From assembly GCA_949752795.1 (NCBI GenBank), contig OX457061.1, positions 11,241,492 through 11,305,491 on the forward strand: DNA of 64,000 nucleotides. Direction: 5' to 3'. This DNA comes from Hyperoodon ampullatus. Its lineage: Eukaryota > Chordata > Mammalia > Artiodactyla > Ziphiidae. Made by a program: the position numbers and the translations under genes. The notes under the pieces are model-generated. The model was given only the letters and a program-made list of their open reading frames with translations, was not told the origin of the DNA and searched no databases. Within the stretch, counting starts at the first letter, position 1; each line of letters opens with the position of its first letter. Below are positions 1 to 11,329 of this stretch, piece by piece.

Positions 1-825
1 AGGTGTCTCAAGGGACCTGCCTGCCTCTGGTGGCAGAGGGGTGCATCCACACTGGCAAGGCTGGGAGTCTCTACACTCCCACCAGGAAATGCTTCCACAT
101 TGATGGGCACTTCTGCACTGGTAGGACTGGGAACCTCTGTATTCTCAAGGATCACTGTTTCTACACTAGTTAGAATGGGGACTTCTAGGCTTATATGCAT
201 ATATGTTTTTATATTTGAAGCTCTAAGAACCACTGTACTCTTAAGAAGAGGCATTGCCCCAGGTCTGGGATGGGCTCACCCCTGCTGGAACCCTTGGCAA
301 ATCCACATTGGGAGGAATAATAAATAGAGAAATGACCGTGCTAGGAACTTCTATACTGTAGAGATGAGCATGTTTCCCCTTTGCCCTGAATGAGAGCCTC
401 TGCACGTGCAGGGAAGAATGGGAAGGCTGCCTGGAAGAAGAGACATCTAAATTGAGTCCTGGTGGGAGTTAGCAAGAGGGCACTGCTGTATTGATGAGAA
501 TAGAGGACACAGCTGTGGATGCTTCTACACCGATCAGAACAAAAGCATCTGCAGTGGTTGAGCTGGGAATGATCATCAGAAAGAACGGGTGAATCTGTAC
601 TGGCCGGGAAGCGTGCATCACACAAGTAGAGATGGGCATTTCTACCTGAGTAGCAATCCTAAATTTGCTAGAATGATGGACATGTCTGTGCTAGCAAGGA
701 TGGGCACTTCTATGCTGGCAGGGGTATGGTCCTAGAAAAGAATAAAGTTTTTGCACTGAGAGGGAGGGGATTCTCTTCACTGGTGAGAATGAGCACTTCT
801 ACACTGGTCTCTGATATTTCCTAAC
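1..825. repeat. Degenerate minisatellite
   Basis: Variants of GGGCACTTCTACACTGG followed by a purine-rich AAGAATG-like spacer recur irregularly, about every 25-40 bases. Clear copies lie near 103-120, 170-185, 640-650, 700-720 and 795-812. The array probably extends beyond the left edge. Frames in this stretch are short and carry no recognisable domain, so I read it as non-coding tandem repeat rather than a gene. Unit boundaries are approximate. Confidence 0.6.
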
Positions 826-1484
826 TCTTGACCAGTAAAACCAGAGTGATCCCTCTGACTTCCTCAGTCCCAGACCATTCCCTGAGCTTACGGTGTCTCA
901 GCTCACAGCACAGAGGTCCTCTGCCCAGAGATGGAGGAGACAGACATGCTGTGGATGGCATGGGGCAGGAGAGGAAGCAGGACCACAAACTGTCTACTTG
1001 CCCAGGCACAAACTAGGAAGGGAAGAGCCCCCATCCTGGGAGATGCCCAGAGTGGATTCCAAGCAAACTTTCTGATACTCAGAAAGAGACCAGAGACGGT
1101 GGCAGCCAGGACCCCCCACCAATACCAAGCAGCTCTGAGCCCCTTCCCAATCCCCTCACAGCTCTAGCTTCTGGCAGAGGCTGCTGTGAGATTCCCTGTG
1201 CAACCCTGACACGGGGCTGTAGCTAAAACATTGGTCTGGCAGTTTTCCCTCTTTAAGTTGAAGTGTGATGTTGGCAGGCAGTGAGCTGTGGTGGCAGGCT
1301 GCCAGAGGGAGCATGTGTTGGAAATCCTTGTTCCACGTTGCAGCAATCTGGGGCTCCCCCACCCACAAACTGCTCCAGAGCCAGCCAGCCGTGGGGGCCG
1401 GAGCCTCCCACTGATGCAGAGCAGCCACTGAGATTAGGGGACGGTGAGGCAGAAAGGCTTAGAGAAACCAAGGAGAAAGATGTA
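826..1484. other. Unassigned single-copy-looking DNA
   Basis: Moderately GC-rich sequence with no repeat family I recognise and no frame longer than about 90 codons. No splice-flanked conserved frame was seen. It may contain decayed repeats. Confidence 0.4.
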
Positions 1485-1640
1485 AATAGAGAGAGTCAGA
1501 ACTGAGATGGAGCCAGAGAAAGACATAGAAACAGAACCACAGTCAGAGACAGAGACACAGAGAGAGACAGAGAGACCGAAAGACAGAGAGTTCCAAGGAA
1601 AACAGAGAAGACAGAATTGAAAGAAGATAAGAAGCATGAG
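1485..1640 (+). repeat. Purine-rich CAGAGA low-complexity tract
   Basis: Nearly all purines on this strand, built from imperfect CAGAGA, GAGACAGA and AGAAAGA units. It behaves as a decayed simple repeat and has no coding signature. Confidence 0.7.
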
Positions 1641-2215
1641 AGGTTGGATTAAAATGCCAGGTTGGGTCCAGCCCTATCTCCTCAAATCTCTAGTTAAAGC
1701 AGAAAAAATATATATGTATTGATGTAAATGTGTTCTATTGTAATAGTCGTATAAATCAAGAAAGAAAATCCTCAGTGAACTAGAAACTTTGTGGAATTCC
1801 AGAAAGATGGAAAGTAGACAGGCTTGGACTGACAGAGGAGCCCATAGCCTAAAACACATGAGGAGGGCATCACTGTGCAAGGAGGCAGGGGGTGGGGGAT
1901 GGCTCCAGGAATGCTCCCAGCTCAGAGTCAACAGGACCTCAGGGTACCCAGAGCAGCAGGTGGACCTGGACAATCAGGAGACTGAGCAATTGAGAAGCTG
2001 CATTTAGAGCAGCCAGGCTGGCCCACCTCTGCCCAACTGCACCCCACTACTCCCCACCACCACCACCATTGCTCATGTGAGCAGCTGACAGCAAGGGAGT
2101 TTACCCACAAGCCAGAGCAGTGAGTGGATATATTTGGGTCTGAGGGTGAAGGACATGCCCTGGGGAATCCAATGACACACTAGGAAGTAGGAAGAAGACC
2201 AACATCTATCACATA
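1641..2215. other. Unassigned intergenic DNA
   Basis: No recognisable gene. A short CACCACCAC run lies near 2055-2070. Nothing else could be assigned. Confidence 0.35.
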
Positions 2216-2219
2216 CCAT

Positions 2220-3030
2220 TGGCGGAACTCCTTCACAGTGATGATCAGAGACAAGCTTTTGTGACTGAAACCATCCTTCAGAGACAGGCAAAAATGGATT
2301 TTCAAAGCAAAGGTGAGCAGAAAGCCAAGAATACCCAAGCATTTGAGGAAAATCAACACTCTGCAAGAGAGGCATCAAACTTAACAAAAAGAAGACCTAA
2401 GACCAAAGGGAATAGACTTAAGAGAGCCAACACAAACAAAAAGAAGACTTTAAAGTAGTATAATTACCATCCCTAGGGAGATTGGAGAAGATATCATACC
2501 CATAAATTGAGAACAGGCTGTTACTAAAATGACTCACTAAGAGATCTTGAAATTTTAAAATAATTGTTCAAATTTAAAACTCAGTAGGTTGGCTGAATAG
2601 TAGAATGAATATAGCCAAAGAGAAATTGGAATAAATTTAAATATATGCAACCCCTATGCCACTTCTAGGTGTATGCTCAGAGAAACTCTTATGTTTGTGT
2701 GTAAGGAAACATGTATGAGTGTTCACTGCAGAACTGTTTGTAATAGCAAAAAATTGGAAACAGCCAATAATCCAACAGACTGGATAAACATCTTGTGGTC
2801 TGGTCACATTATAGAATCCTATACAGCAGACAAAATGAATCATCTAGAGCTATATGTATCCAAAGGGATAAATTTCAGAAATATAATGCTGAGTGAAATA
2901 AAAAATCATGCAGAATGATAAATTGGTATAATACCTATTATATAAAGTTAAAACATGAATATAATAGTGTATATTTTTGATGCATTCACTATAACATGGA
3001 TGATTATACTCCAATAAAATTTACATTAAA
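2220..3030 (+). mobile_element. Ancient L1 fragment, internally deleted
   Basis: The first part (to about 2635) resembles the ORF1 region of old L1s (for example an AAACTCAGTAGGTTGGCTGAA stretch near 2577). From about 2640 the sequence matches the ORF2 end and 3'UTR, with the usual order of 'CCACTTCTAGGTGTATGC', 'TTGTAATAGCAAAAAATTGGAAAC' (shortened here to its idea) and 'CTCCAATAAAA'. Most of ORF2 is therefore missing. All frames are broken. Confidence 0.6.
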
Positions 3031-3792
3031 AAACATACATGAAAAGTGCGTATCCAAAGTACGTAAAGAACTCTTATGATGTGAGAGTTCTTTATATAGA
3101 TTTTAACAAAAGATTTTAACAGAAATTCCACAAAAAATATATGAGAATGGAAATAGTTACATGAAAACATGCTCAGCTTCACTAGTCATTAGAGAAATAC
3201 AAATTAAAATAATAATGAGGTACCGTTACATACTAAAGTTAAAAAGACTGGCAATACCAAGTGTTGGCAAGGATATAGAGCAACTGGAATTCTCATATAC
3301 TGCTGGCAGGAATACAAAATGGCACAGACACTTTGGAGAACAGTATGTTAGCATCTTATAAAGTTAAATACACATTTAACATATAACATAGCAATTCGAC
3401 TTCCAGTTATTTACCCAAGACTAATTAAAACATATATCCACACAAAGATTTGTACATAAATGTTCATAGTTGAATATTACTCAGAACAGACCCAAACAGG
3501 AAGTAATCTAAATGTTTATCAGCTGGGTAATGGATAAATGAATTATTGTATAGCCATACTTGAGAATACTACCCAGCAATAAAAAGTAATTAAACATTAA
3601 ATAATGCATATAAAAACATGGCTGAATCTCAAAAATATTATGCTAAGTGAAAGAGACCAAACTTAAAAGACCATGCACTGTATAATTCAATTTATATGAA
3701 ATTATAGAAAAGGCAAAGCTATGAGGACAGAAAGCAATTGTTGTCTAGGACCAGGGTTGGCAAAGAAGATCAACTGCAAAAGGGCACAAGGA

Positions 3793-4342
3793 GGGACTTC
3801 CCTGGTGGCGCAGTGGTTAAGAATCTGCCTGCCAGTGCAGGGGACACAGGTTTGAGCCCTGGTCCTGGAAGATCCCACATGCTGCGGAGCAACTAAGCCC
3901 ATGCACCACAACTACTGAGCCTGTGCTCTAGGGCCCATGAGCCACATCTATTGAGCCTGCATGCCACAACTATTGAAGCCCGCTCACCTAGAGCCCAGAG
4001 TGGCTGTTAGCAGTTTACATTCCCAGCATCAGTGTAACAGTGTTCCCTTTTCTCCACGCCCTCTCCTGCATTTCTTGTTTTTACACTTTCTGAGGACGGT
4101 CATTCTGACTGGTGCAAAGTGATACCTCTTTATAGTGTTGATTTGCACTTCCTGCATGTCTGGTTGGCCAAAAAGGGCATCTTCAGCAAAGACAAGCCAC
4201 CTCAATGAGAAGTCTGTGTACCTCAAGGAAGAATAACCCCCCCACGCCTCACCTAGAGAAAGCCCTGTGCGCAGCAACAAAGACCCAACACAGCCAAAAA
4301 TAAATAAATAAATAAATTAATTAATTAATTTAGAAAAAAGGG
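3793..4342 (+). mobile_element. CHRL-type tRNA-derived SINE, interrupted
   Basis: The head GGGACTTCCCTGGTGGCGCA, a box-A match (TGGCGCAGTGG), repeated 'CACAACTACTGAGCC' body units and a (AAAT)n tail mark the long, older cetacean/hippo SINE. Its 11-bp TSD GGGCACAAGGA lies at 3782-3792 and 4343-4353. About 190 bases of inverted L1 (4004-4195) sit inside the body. Confidence 0.88.
4004..4195 (-). mobile_element. Inverted L1 fragment inside a SINE
   Basis: Read on the minus strand, this matches the L1 ORF2 3' region (reverse complement of the 'ATGCAAATC...GGAGAGGGTGTGG...GGGAATGTAAA' zone). It has no poly(A) and no TSD, and a few SINE bases are missing at the junction. That points to patch-type insertion rather than normal target-primed retrotransposition. 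Confidence 0.7.
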
Positions 4343-4499
4343 GGGCACAAGGATACTTTTTGGGGTTATGGAATTGTTTTACATCTTGATTGTGATGGTG
4401 GTTACACAATTTCACACAAATTCCAAAATTTATCAAATGGCACACTTAAAATAAGTGAATTATATACTATAGAAATAATACCTTCATAAAAGGTATTTA

Positions 4500-4748
4500 A
4501 AAGTTATAAAGACCAAATTCAACATAACTGTTATCCTTAGACAATGAAGGAAGGGAATGGAATTGGTAAGAGAACAAAAAGAGCTTCAACCGTATTGGCA
4601 ATGTTTTATTTCTTAAAAATATAAATATGAAAAAAATAAGGCAAAATTGTAATAACTGACAAAGTTGGGTGGTGTGTACCAGTATGTTTGTTGTATTATT
4701 AATTCTTTATACTTTTCTGTATTACTGAAATACTTCAAAGTTGTTTTC
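4500..4748 (+). mobile_element. Old L1 3'UTR fragment
   Basis: Matches the recalled old L1 3'UTR pattern: 'GTTTTATTTCTTAAAAAT' near 4603, a GGGTGGTGTGTACCAGT block near 4667, and 'TTTTCTGTATTACTGAAATA' near 4713. No coding capacity. Confidence 0.5.
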
Positions 4749-4764
4749 AAAAGAACAAATTAGT

Positions 4765-4935
4765 GGGAATTCCATGGTGGTCCAGTGGTTAGGATTCAGC
4801 ACTTTCACTGACATGGCTCAGGTTCAATCCCTGGTTGGAAAAATGAGATCCTGCAAGCCATACAGCGTGAAAAGAAAGAAAGACAGACAGACAGAAAGAA
4901 AGAAAAAAAAGAAGGAAAGAAAGATGGAAAGAAAG
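4765..4935 (+). mobile_element. CHRS-type short tRNA SINE with GAAA tail
   Basis: The head GGGAATTCCATGGTGGTCCA and GGTTCAATCCC box B identify the short tRNA-Glu-derived SINE shared by ruminants and whales. The body ends near 4870. A purine tail of imperfect (GAAA)n follows. The 11-bp TSD AAAAGAACAAA is at 4749-4759 and 4936-4946. Confidence 0.85.
4871..4935 (+). repeat. (GAAA)n microsatellite
   Basis: Imperfect GAAA/GACA array grown from the SINE tail at 4765-4870. Confidence 0.85.
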
Positions 4936-4972
4936 AAAAGAACAAACCATTGAGTTAAAAATAAGCTGAGGG

Positions 4973-5185
4973 GGGCTTCCCTGGTGGTGCAGTGGTTGAG
5001 AGTCCACCTGCCGATGCAGGGGACATGCGTTCGTGCCCCAGTCCGGGAAGATCCTACATGCCGCGGAGTGGCTGGGCCCGTGAGCCATGGCTGCTGAGCC
5101 TGCGTGTCCAGAGCCTGTGCTCCACAATGGGAGAGGCCACAACAGTGAGAGGCCCGTGTACCGCAAAAAAAAAAAAAAAAAAAAA
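4973..5185 (+). mobile_element. CHR-type SINE
   Basis: Full-length young-type cetacean SINE: GGGCTTCCCTGGTGG head, internal CATGGCTGCTGAGCCTGCG block, GTACCGC end and a long A-tail. The TSD AAGCTGAGGG appears at 4963-4972 and again after the tail at 5187-5195. Confidence 0.92.
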
Positions 5186-5189
5186 AAGC

Positions 5190-5799
5190 TGAGGGATTCT
5201 CTCAGACTGTTGTGCAAAATGACTGAGATAAAGACAATGAAAAACATAGTTAAATGACACAGACTAGATACAAAAGTTTCAACATTCATCCAATATTTTG
5301 TAGGTGTTCCGTAAGCAGGAGATGGAGAAAAGAAAGCAATTAATTAATCAATAAGAGAGCGTTTCCATTGAAGAACGGCAAGAGTCTTCAGGGTGAGAGG
5401 ATCAATCAAGTGCTAAACAGATAAATGGAGGAGGCGGGTTCACCCCTTGGACACACCGTGGTAAAATTTCATGGAGAAACGTCTTAAAAGCTAAAGTTAG
5501 AGAGATAAAGAGAGAGAGAGAGAACTGCACATCCAATTGGCAAATAATTTCTCTTTGGAAGACAATGGAAAAAGAGATTCAAATTTCTGGAGAAAATTGT
5601 TTTGATCCTAAGATCCTATACCCAAACCAACTAGCCTTCAAGAGTGAGAGGAAAATGAAAATGTTTGGGACAGATGCTCTGAAAAAATTTATTATTCACA
5701 GAATCTGTGAAGGAACTACTCAAGATTGCACTGTCATAAAAGAAAACAAAAATGAACACAAGGCCAAAAAAGATATGGGATACAGGAAACACTGATTTT
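5190..5799 (+). mobile_element. Old L1/HAL1-like ORF1 remnant
   Basis: The text from about 5470 resembles the C-terminal third of an L1 ORF1: 'GGAGAAACGTCT', then 'GATCCTATACCCAAACCAAC', then 'CTTCAAGAGTGAGAGG'. ORF2 does not follow before the younger L1 interrupts at 5814, so this may be a HAL1 or a truncated L1. A 76-codon frame at 5565-5795 is a relic. Confidence 0.45.
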
Positions 5800-5885
5800 A
5801 AAAAAGAATAGTAGAGCAGAAGCAAGAAGAACTACAATCCTGAAGCCTGTGGAATGAAAACCACATTCACAGAAAGGTAGACAAG

Positions 5886-6789
5886 ATGAAAAGGCAGAGG
5901 CTATGTACCAGATGAAGGAACAAGATAAAACCCCAGAAAAACAACTAAATGAAGTGGAGATAGGCAACCTGTCAGAAAAAGAATTCAGAATAATGATAGT
6001 GAAGATAATCCAGGACCTTGGAAAAAGAATGGAGGCAAAGATCGAGAAGATGCAAGAAATGTTTAACAAAGACCTAGAAGAATTAAAGAACAAACAAACA
6101 GAGATGAACAATACAATAACTGAAATGAAAACTACACTAGAAGGAATCAATAGCAGAATAACTGAAGCAGAAGAACGGATAAGTGACCTGGAAGACAGAA
6201 TGGTGAAATTCACTGCTGTGGAACAGAATAAAGGAAAAAGAATGAAAAGAAATGAAGACAGCCTAAGAGACCTCGGGAAAACATTAAACGCAACAACATT
6301 CTCATTATAGGGGTCCCAGAAGGAGAAGAGAGAGCGAAAGGACCCGAAAAAATATTTGAAGAGATTATAGTCGAAAACTTCCCTAACATGGGAAAGGAAA
6401 TAGCTACCCAAGTCCAGGAAGTGCAGAGAGTCCCATACAGGATAAACCCAAGGAGAAACATACTGAGACAAATAGTAATCAAATTGGCAAAAATTAAAGA
6501 CAAAGAAAAATTATTGAAAGCAGCAAGGGAAAAATGACAAATAACGTACAAGGGAACTCCCATGAAGTTAACAGCTGATTTCTCAGGAGAAACTCTAGAA
6601 GCCAGAAGGGAGTGGCATGATATACTTAAAGTGATGAAAGGGAAGAACCTACAACCAAGACTACTCTACACGGCAAGGATCTCATTCAGATTCAATGGAG
6701 AAATCAAAAACTTTACAGACAAGCAAAAGCTCAGAGAATTCAGCACCACCAAACCAGCTCTACAACAAATGCTGAAGGAACTTCTCTAA
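5886..6789 (+). pseudogene. L1 ORF1 (RNA-binding chaperone), broken
   Basis: In intact L1s this encodes the trimeric nucleic-acid chaperone that coats L1 RNA. The ATG at 5886 is followed within about 15 bases by a one-base loss. The frame then runs from 5903 to 6310 with a clear coiled-coil (Leu/Ile/Met heptads, residues about 25-110 of that piece). A second one-base loss near 6280 throws the frame into a stop at 6308-6310. The third frame holds the RRM region, a CGA-to-TGA type stop near 6534, and the C-terminal domain 6562-6789 ending normally. Length matches an ordinary ORF1 of about 300 codons. Confidence 0.85.
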
Positions 6790-6847
6790 GTGAGAAATAC
6801 AAGAAAAGAAAAGGACCTACCAAAACAAACCCAAAACAATTAAGAAA

Positions 6848-9800
6848 ATGGTAATAGGAACATGCATATCGATAACTACCTTAAACATGAATGGATTAAA
6901 TGCTACAACCAAAAGACACAGTGTTGCTGAATGGATACAAAAACAAGATCCATCTATATGCCGTCTACAAGAGACCCACCTCAGACCTAGGGACACATAC
7001 AGACTGAAAGTGAGGGGATGGAAAAAGTTATTCCATGCAAATGGAAATCAAAATAAAGCTGGAGGAGCAATACTCATATAAGATAAAATGCACTTTAAAA
7101 TAAAGTATGTGACAAGAGACAAGGAAGAACACTACATAATGATCAAGGGATCAATCCAAGAAGAAGATATAACAATTATAAATATATATGCACCCAACAT
7201 AGGAGCACCTCAATACATAAGGCAACTGCTAACAGCTATAAAAGAGGAAATCGACAGTAACACAGTAATAGTGAGGGATTTCAACACCTCACTTACACCA
7301 ATGGACAGATCATCCAAGCAGAAAATTTATAAGGAAACACAAGCTTTAAATGACACAATAGACCAGATAGATTTAATTGATATTTATAGGACATTCCATC
7401 CAAAAACAGCAGATTACACTTTCTTCTCAAGTGCACACAGAACATTCTCCAGGATAGGTAACATCTTGGATCACAAATCAAGCCTCAGTAAATTTAAGAA
7501 AACTGAAATCATATCAAGCATTTTTTCTGACCACAATGCTATGAGATTAGAAATGGTTTACAGGGGAAAAAACGTAAAAAACACAACCACATGGAGGCTA
7601 AACAGTACGTTACTAAATAACCAAGAGATCACTGAAGAAATCAATGAGGAAATCAAAAAATACCTAGAGACAAAGGACAATGAAAACACGACGATCCAAA
7701 AACTATGGGATGCAGCAAAAGCAGTTCTAAGAGGGAAGTTTATAGCTATACAAGGCTACCTCAAGAAACAAGAAAAATCACAAATAAACAATTTCACGAA
7801 TAAACAATCTAACCTTACACCTAAAGGAACTAGAGAAGAAGAACAAACAAAACCCAAAGTCAGCAGGAGGAAAGAAATCATAAAGATCAGAGCAGAAATA
7901 AATGAAATAGAAACAAAGAAAACAATAGCAAAGATCAATAAAACTAAAAGCTGGTTCTTTGAGAAGATAAAATTGATAAACCATTAGCCAGACTCATCAA
8001 GAAAAAGAGGGAGAAGACTCAAATCAGTAAAATTAGAAATGAAAAAGGAGAAGTTACAACAGACACTGCAGAAATACAAAGCATCCTAAGAGACTACTAC
8101 AAGCAACTCTATGCCAATAAAATAGACAACCTGGAAGAAATGGACAAATTCTTAGAAAGGTATAACCTTCCAAGACTGAGCCAGGAAGAAATAGAAAATA
8201 TGAACAGACCAATCACAAGTAATGAAATTGAAACTGTGATTAAAAATCTTCCAACAAACAAAAGTCCAGGACCAGATGGCTTCACAGGTGAATTCTATCA
8301 AACATTTAGAGAAGAGCTAACACCCATCCTTCTCAAACTCTTGCAAAAAATTGCAGAGGAAGGAACACTCCCAAACTCATTCTATGAGGCCACCATCACC
8401 CTGATACCAAAACCAGACAAAGACACTACAAAAAAAGAAAATTACAGACCAATATCACTGGTGAATATAGATGCAAAAATCCTCAACCCAATACTAGCAA
8501 GCAGAATCTAACAACATATTCAAAGGATAATACACCATGATCAAGTAGGATTTATCTCAGGAATGCAAGGATTCTTCAATATATGCAAATCAATCAATGT
8601 GATACACCATATTAACAAATTAAAGAAGAAAAACCATATGATCAACTCAATAGATGCAGTAAAAGCTTTTGACAGAACTTAACACCCATTTATTACAAAA
8701 ACTCTCCAGAAAGTAGGCATAGAGGGAACCTACCTCAACATAATAAAGGCCGTATATGACAAACCCACAATAAACATCATTCTCAATGGTAAAAAACTGA
8801 AAGCATTTCCTCTAAAATCAGGAATAAGACAAGGATGTCCACTCTCACCACTATTATTCAGCATAGTTTTGGAAGTCCTAGCCATGGCAATCAGAGAAGA
8901 AAAAGAAATAAAAGGAATACAAATTGGAAAAGAAGAAGTAAAACTGTCACTGTTTGCAGATGACATGATACTATACATAGAGAATCCTAAAGATGCTACC
9001 AGAAAACTACTAGAGCTAATCAATGAATTTGGTAAAGTTGCAGGATACAAAATTAATGCACAGAAATCTCTTGCATTCCTATATACTAATGATGAAAAAT
9101 CTGAAAGAGAAATTAAGGAAACACTTCCATTTACCATTGCAACAGAAAGAGTAAAATACCTAGGAATAAACCTACCTAGGGAGACAAAAGACCTCTATGC
9201 AGAAAACTATAAGACACTGATGAAAGAAATTAAAGATGATATCAACAGATGGAGGGATATGCCATATTCTTGGATTGAAAGGATCAATATTGTGAAAATG
9301 ACTATACTACCCAAAGCAATCTACAGAGTCAATGCAATCCCTATCAAATTACCAATGGCATTTTTTACAGAACTAGAACAAAAAATCTTAAAATTTGTAT
9401 GGAGACAAAAAAGACCCCGAAGAGCCAAAGCAGTCTTGAGGGAAAAAAAGTGGAGCTGGAGGAATCAGACTCCCTGACTTCAGACTATACTATAAAGCTA
9501 CAGTAATCAAGACAATATGGTACTGGCACAAAAACAGCAATATAGATCAATGGAACAAGATAGAAAGCCCAGAAATAAACCCACGCACCTATGGTCAACT
9601 AATCTATGACAAAGGAGGCAAGGATATACAATGGAGAAAAGAAAGTCTCTTCAGTAGGTGGTGCTGCGAAAACTGGACAGCCACATGTAAAAGAATGAAA
9701 TTAGAACACTCCCTAACACCATACACAAAACTAAACTCAAAATGGATTAGAGATCTAAATGTAAGACTGGACACTATAAAACTCCTAGAGGAAAACATAG

Positions 9801-10912
9801 GAAGCACACTGTTTGACATAAATCACAGCAAGATCATTTTTGATCCACCTCCTAGAGTAAAGGAAATAAAAACAAAAATAAACAAATGGGACATAATGAA
9901 ACTTCAAAACATTTGCACAGCAAAGGAAACCGTAAACAAGATGAAAAGAAAACCCTCAGAAAGGGAGAAAATATTTGCAAACGAATCAACGGACAAAGGA
10001 TTAATCTCCAAAATATATAAACAGCTCGTGCAGCTCAATACTAAAAACAAAAAAACAACCCAATCCAAAAATGGGCAGAAGAACTAAATAGACATTTCTC
10101 CAAAGAAGATATACAGATGGCCAAGAAGCACATTAAAAGCTGCTCAACATCACTAATTATTAGAGAAATGCAAATCAAAACTACTATGATGTATCACCTC
10201 ATACCAGTTAGAATGGGCATCATCAGAAAATCTACAAACAAACAACAAATGCTGGAGAGGGTGTGGAGAAAAAGGAACCCTCTTGCACTGTTGGTGGGAA
10301 TGTAAATTGATACAGTCACTATGGAGAACAGTATGGAGGTTCCTTAAAAAACTACAAATAGGGGGCTTCCCTGGTGGCACAGTGGTTGAGAGTCCGCCTG
10401 CCAATGCAGGGGACACAAGTTCGTGCCACAGTCTGGGAAGATCCCACATGCTGTGAAGCGGCTAGGCCCGTGAGCCATGGCCACTGAGCCTGCGTGTCCG
10501 GAGCCTGCGCTCCACAATGGGAGAGGCCACAACAGTGAGAGGCCCACGTACTGCAAAAAAAAACACACAAAAAAAACCCCTACAAATAGAATTACCATAT
10601 GACCCAGAAATCCCACTACTGGGCATATACCCAGAGAAAACCATAATTCAAAAAGACACATGCACCCCAATGTTCATTGCAGCACTATTTACAATAGCCA
10701 GGTCATGGAAGCAACCTAAATGCCCATTGACAGATGAATGGATAAAGAAGATGTGGTACATAAATGCAATGGAATATTACCCAGCCATGTAAATGAACAA
10801 AATTGGATCATTTGTTGAGGCATGGATGGATCTATTGAATGTCATACAGAGTGAAGTAAGTCAGAAAGAGAAAATCAAATATCCTCTATTAACACATATA
10901 GGTGAAACCTAG
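6848..10912 (+). pseudogene. L1 ORF2 (endonuclease/reverse transcriptase), broken
   Basis: In active L1s this protein nicks target DNA and copies the L1 RNA. The endonuclease part (6848-7560) still shows the QETH, YAPN, DFNT and SDHN motifs. The reverse transcriptase part shows the FADD catalytic core at 8953-8964. Damage: stop at 7079-7081; a four-base loss near 7967; stop at 8509-8511; a further stop near 8680; a one-base gain near 9448; a shift before 10087; and a SINE with TSD at 10362-10589. The end at 10910-10912 is in the expected context. Frames before and after each lesion agree with single small indels. Confidence 0.85.
10362..10579 (+). mobile_element. CHR-type SINE inside L1 ORF2
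   Basis: Complete SINE with A-rich tail (interrupted by CACAC). The 10-bp TSD CTACAAATAG at 10352-10361 and 10580-10589 lies wholly in L1 coding sequence, so this SINE is younger than the L1 copy. Confidence 0.93.
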
Positions 10913-11142
10913 AAAAATGGTACAGATGAACTGGTTTGCAAGGCAGAAATTGAGACACAGATGTAGAGAACAAACGTATGGACACCAAGTGGGGAAAGCG
11001 GTAGGGGGGTGGGGTGGTGGTGTGATGAATTGGGAGATTGGGATTGACATGTATACAGTGATATGTATAAAATTGACGACCAATAAGAACCTGCTGTATA
11101 AAAAAATAAATAAAATTCAAAAATTCCAAAAAAAAAAAAGAA

Positions 11143-11315
11143 TGGACAAACAACAAGGTCTTACTGTTTAGCACAGGGAACTATATTCAATATCTTGTGA
11201 TACACCATAATGGAAAAGAACATGAAAAAAGTAATGTATATATAGGTATATATATACCTGAAACTAACACAAATATATGTCAATAAAATTAAAAGTTTTT
11301 AAAGTAAAACAAAAT
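11143..11315 (+). mobile_element. Extra L1-type 3' tail after the main A-tail
   Basis: Starts with AATGGACAAACAACAAGGTC and includes 'GGGAACTATATTCAATATC', a familiar 3'UTR end of older artiodactyl L1s, then a second A-rich tail. It lies between the canonical L1 A-tail and the distal 14-bp TSD copy. Most simply it is a 3'-transduced segment. Alternatively it is a pre-existing tail at the target (see findings). Confidence 0.6.
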
Positions 11316-11329
11316 AAAAAAGAATAGTA

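Larger units (their letters stand above)
3040..4490 (+). mobile_element. Ancient L1 3' segment (host of nested SINE)
   Basis: Decayed ORF2 C-terminal region and 3'UTR of an old mammalian L1. The order of motifs is normal: CTAGTCATTAGAGAAATAC near 3180, AATACTACCCAGCAATAAAA near 3565, and a tail-end CACACTTAAAATAAGTG near 4441. A CHRL SINE splits it at 3793-4342, and the L1 text resumes on the far side. Confidence 0.75.
5814..11315 (+). mobile_element. L1: Near-complete L1 retrotransposon, inactive
   Basis: Carries the end of the 5'UTR (about 70 bases), ORF1, ORF2 and a 3'UTR of the cetartiodactyl L1 lineage. A perfect 14-bp TSD AAAAAAGAATAGTA flanks it at 5800-5813 and 11316-11329, next to a TTTT/AAAA target typical of L1 endonuclease. 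The canonical 3' end with A-tail is near 11138. A further 177 bases of another L1-type tail lie before the distal TSD copy. A CHR SINE sits in ORF2 at 10362-10579. Several stops and frameshifts make it non-autonomous now. Confidence 0.9.

Noticed and set aside
1..825. Possible CRISPR-like array
   Set aside because: Repeats are degenerate with uneven spacing and no unique constant-length spacers; the genome is mammalian.
4789..5289. 166-codon minus frame and similar frames reading '...LSLLWPLPL...' at many sites
   Set aside because: These are antisense or sense reads through CHR SINEs; the same peptide appears at every SINE copy. Not genes.
5734..6471. 245-codon minus frame
   Set aside because: It is the antisense of L1 ORF1, which is A-rich and so lacks stops on the other strand.
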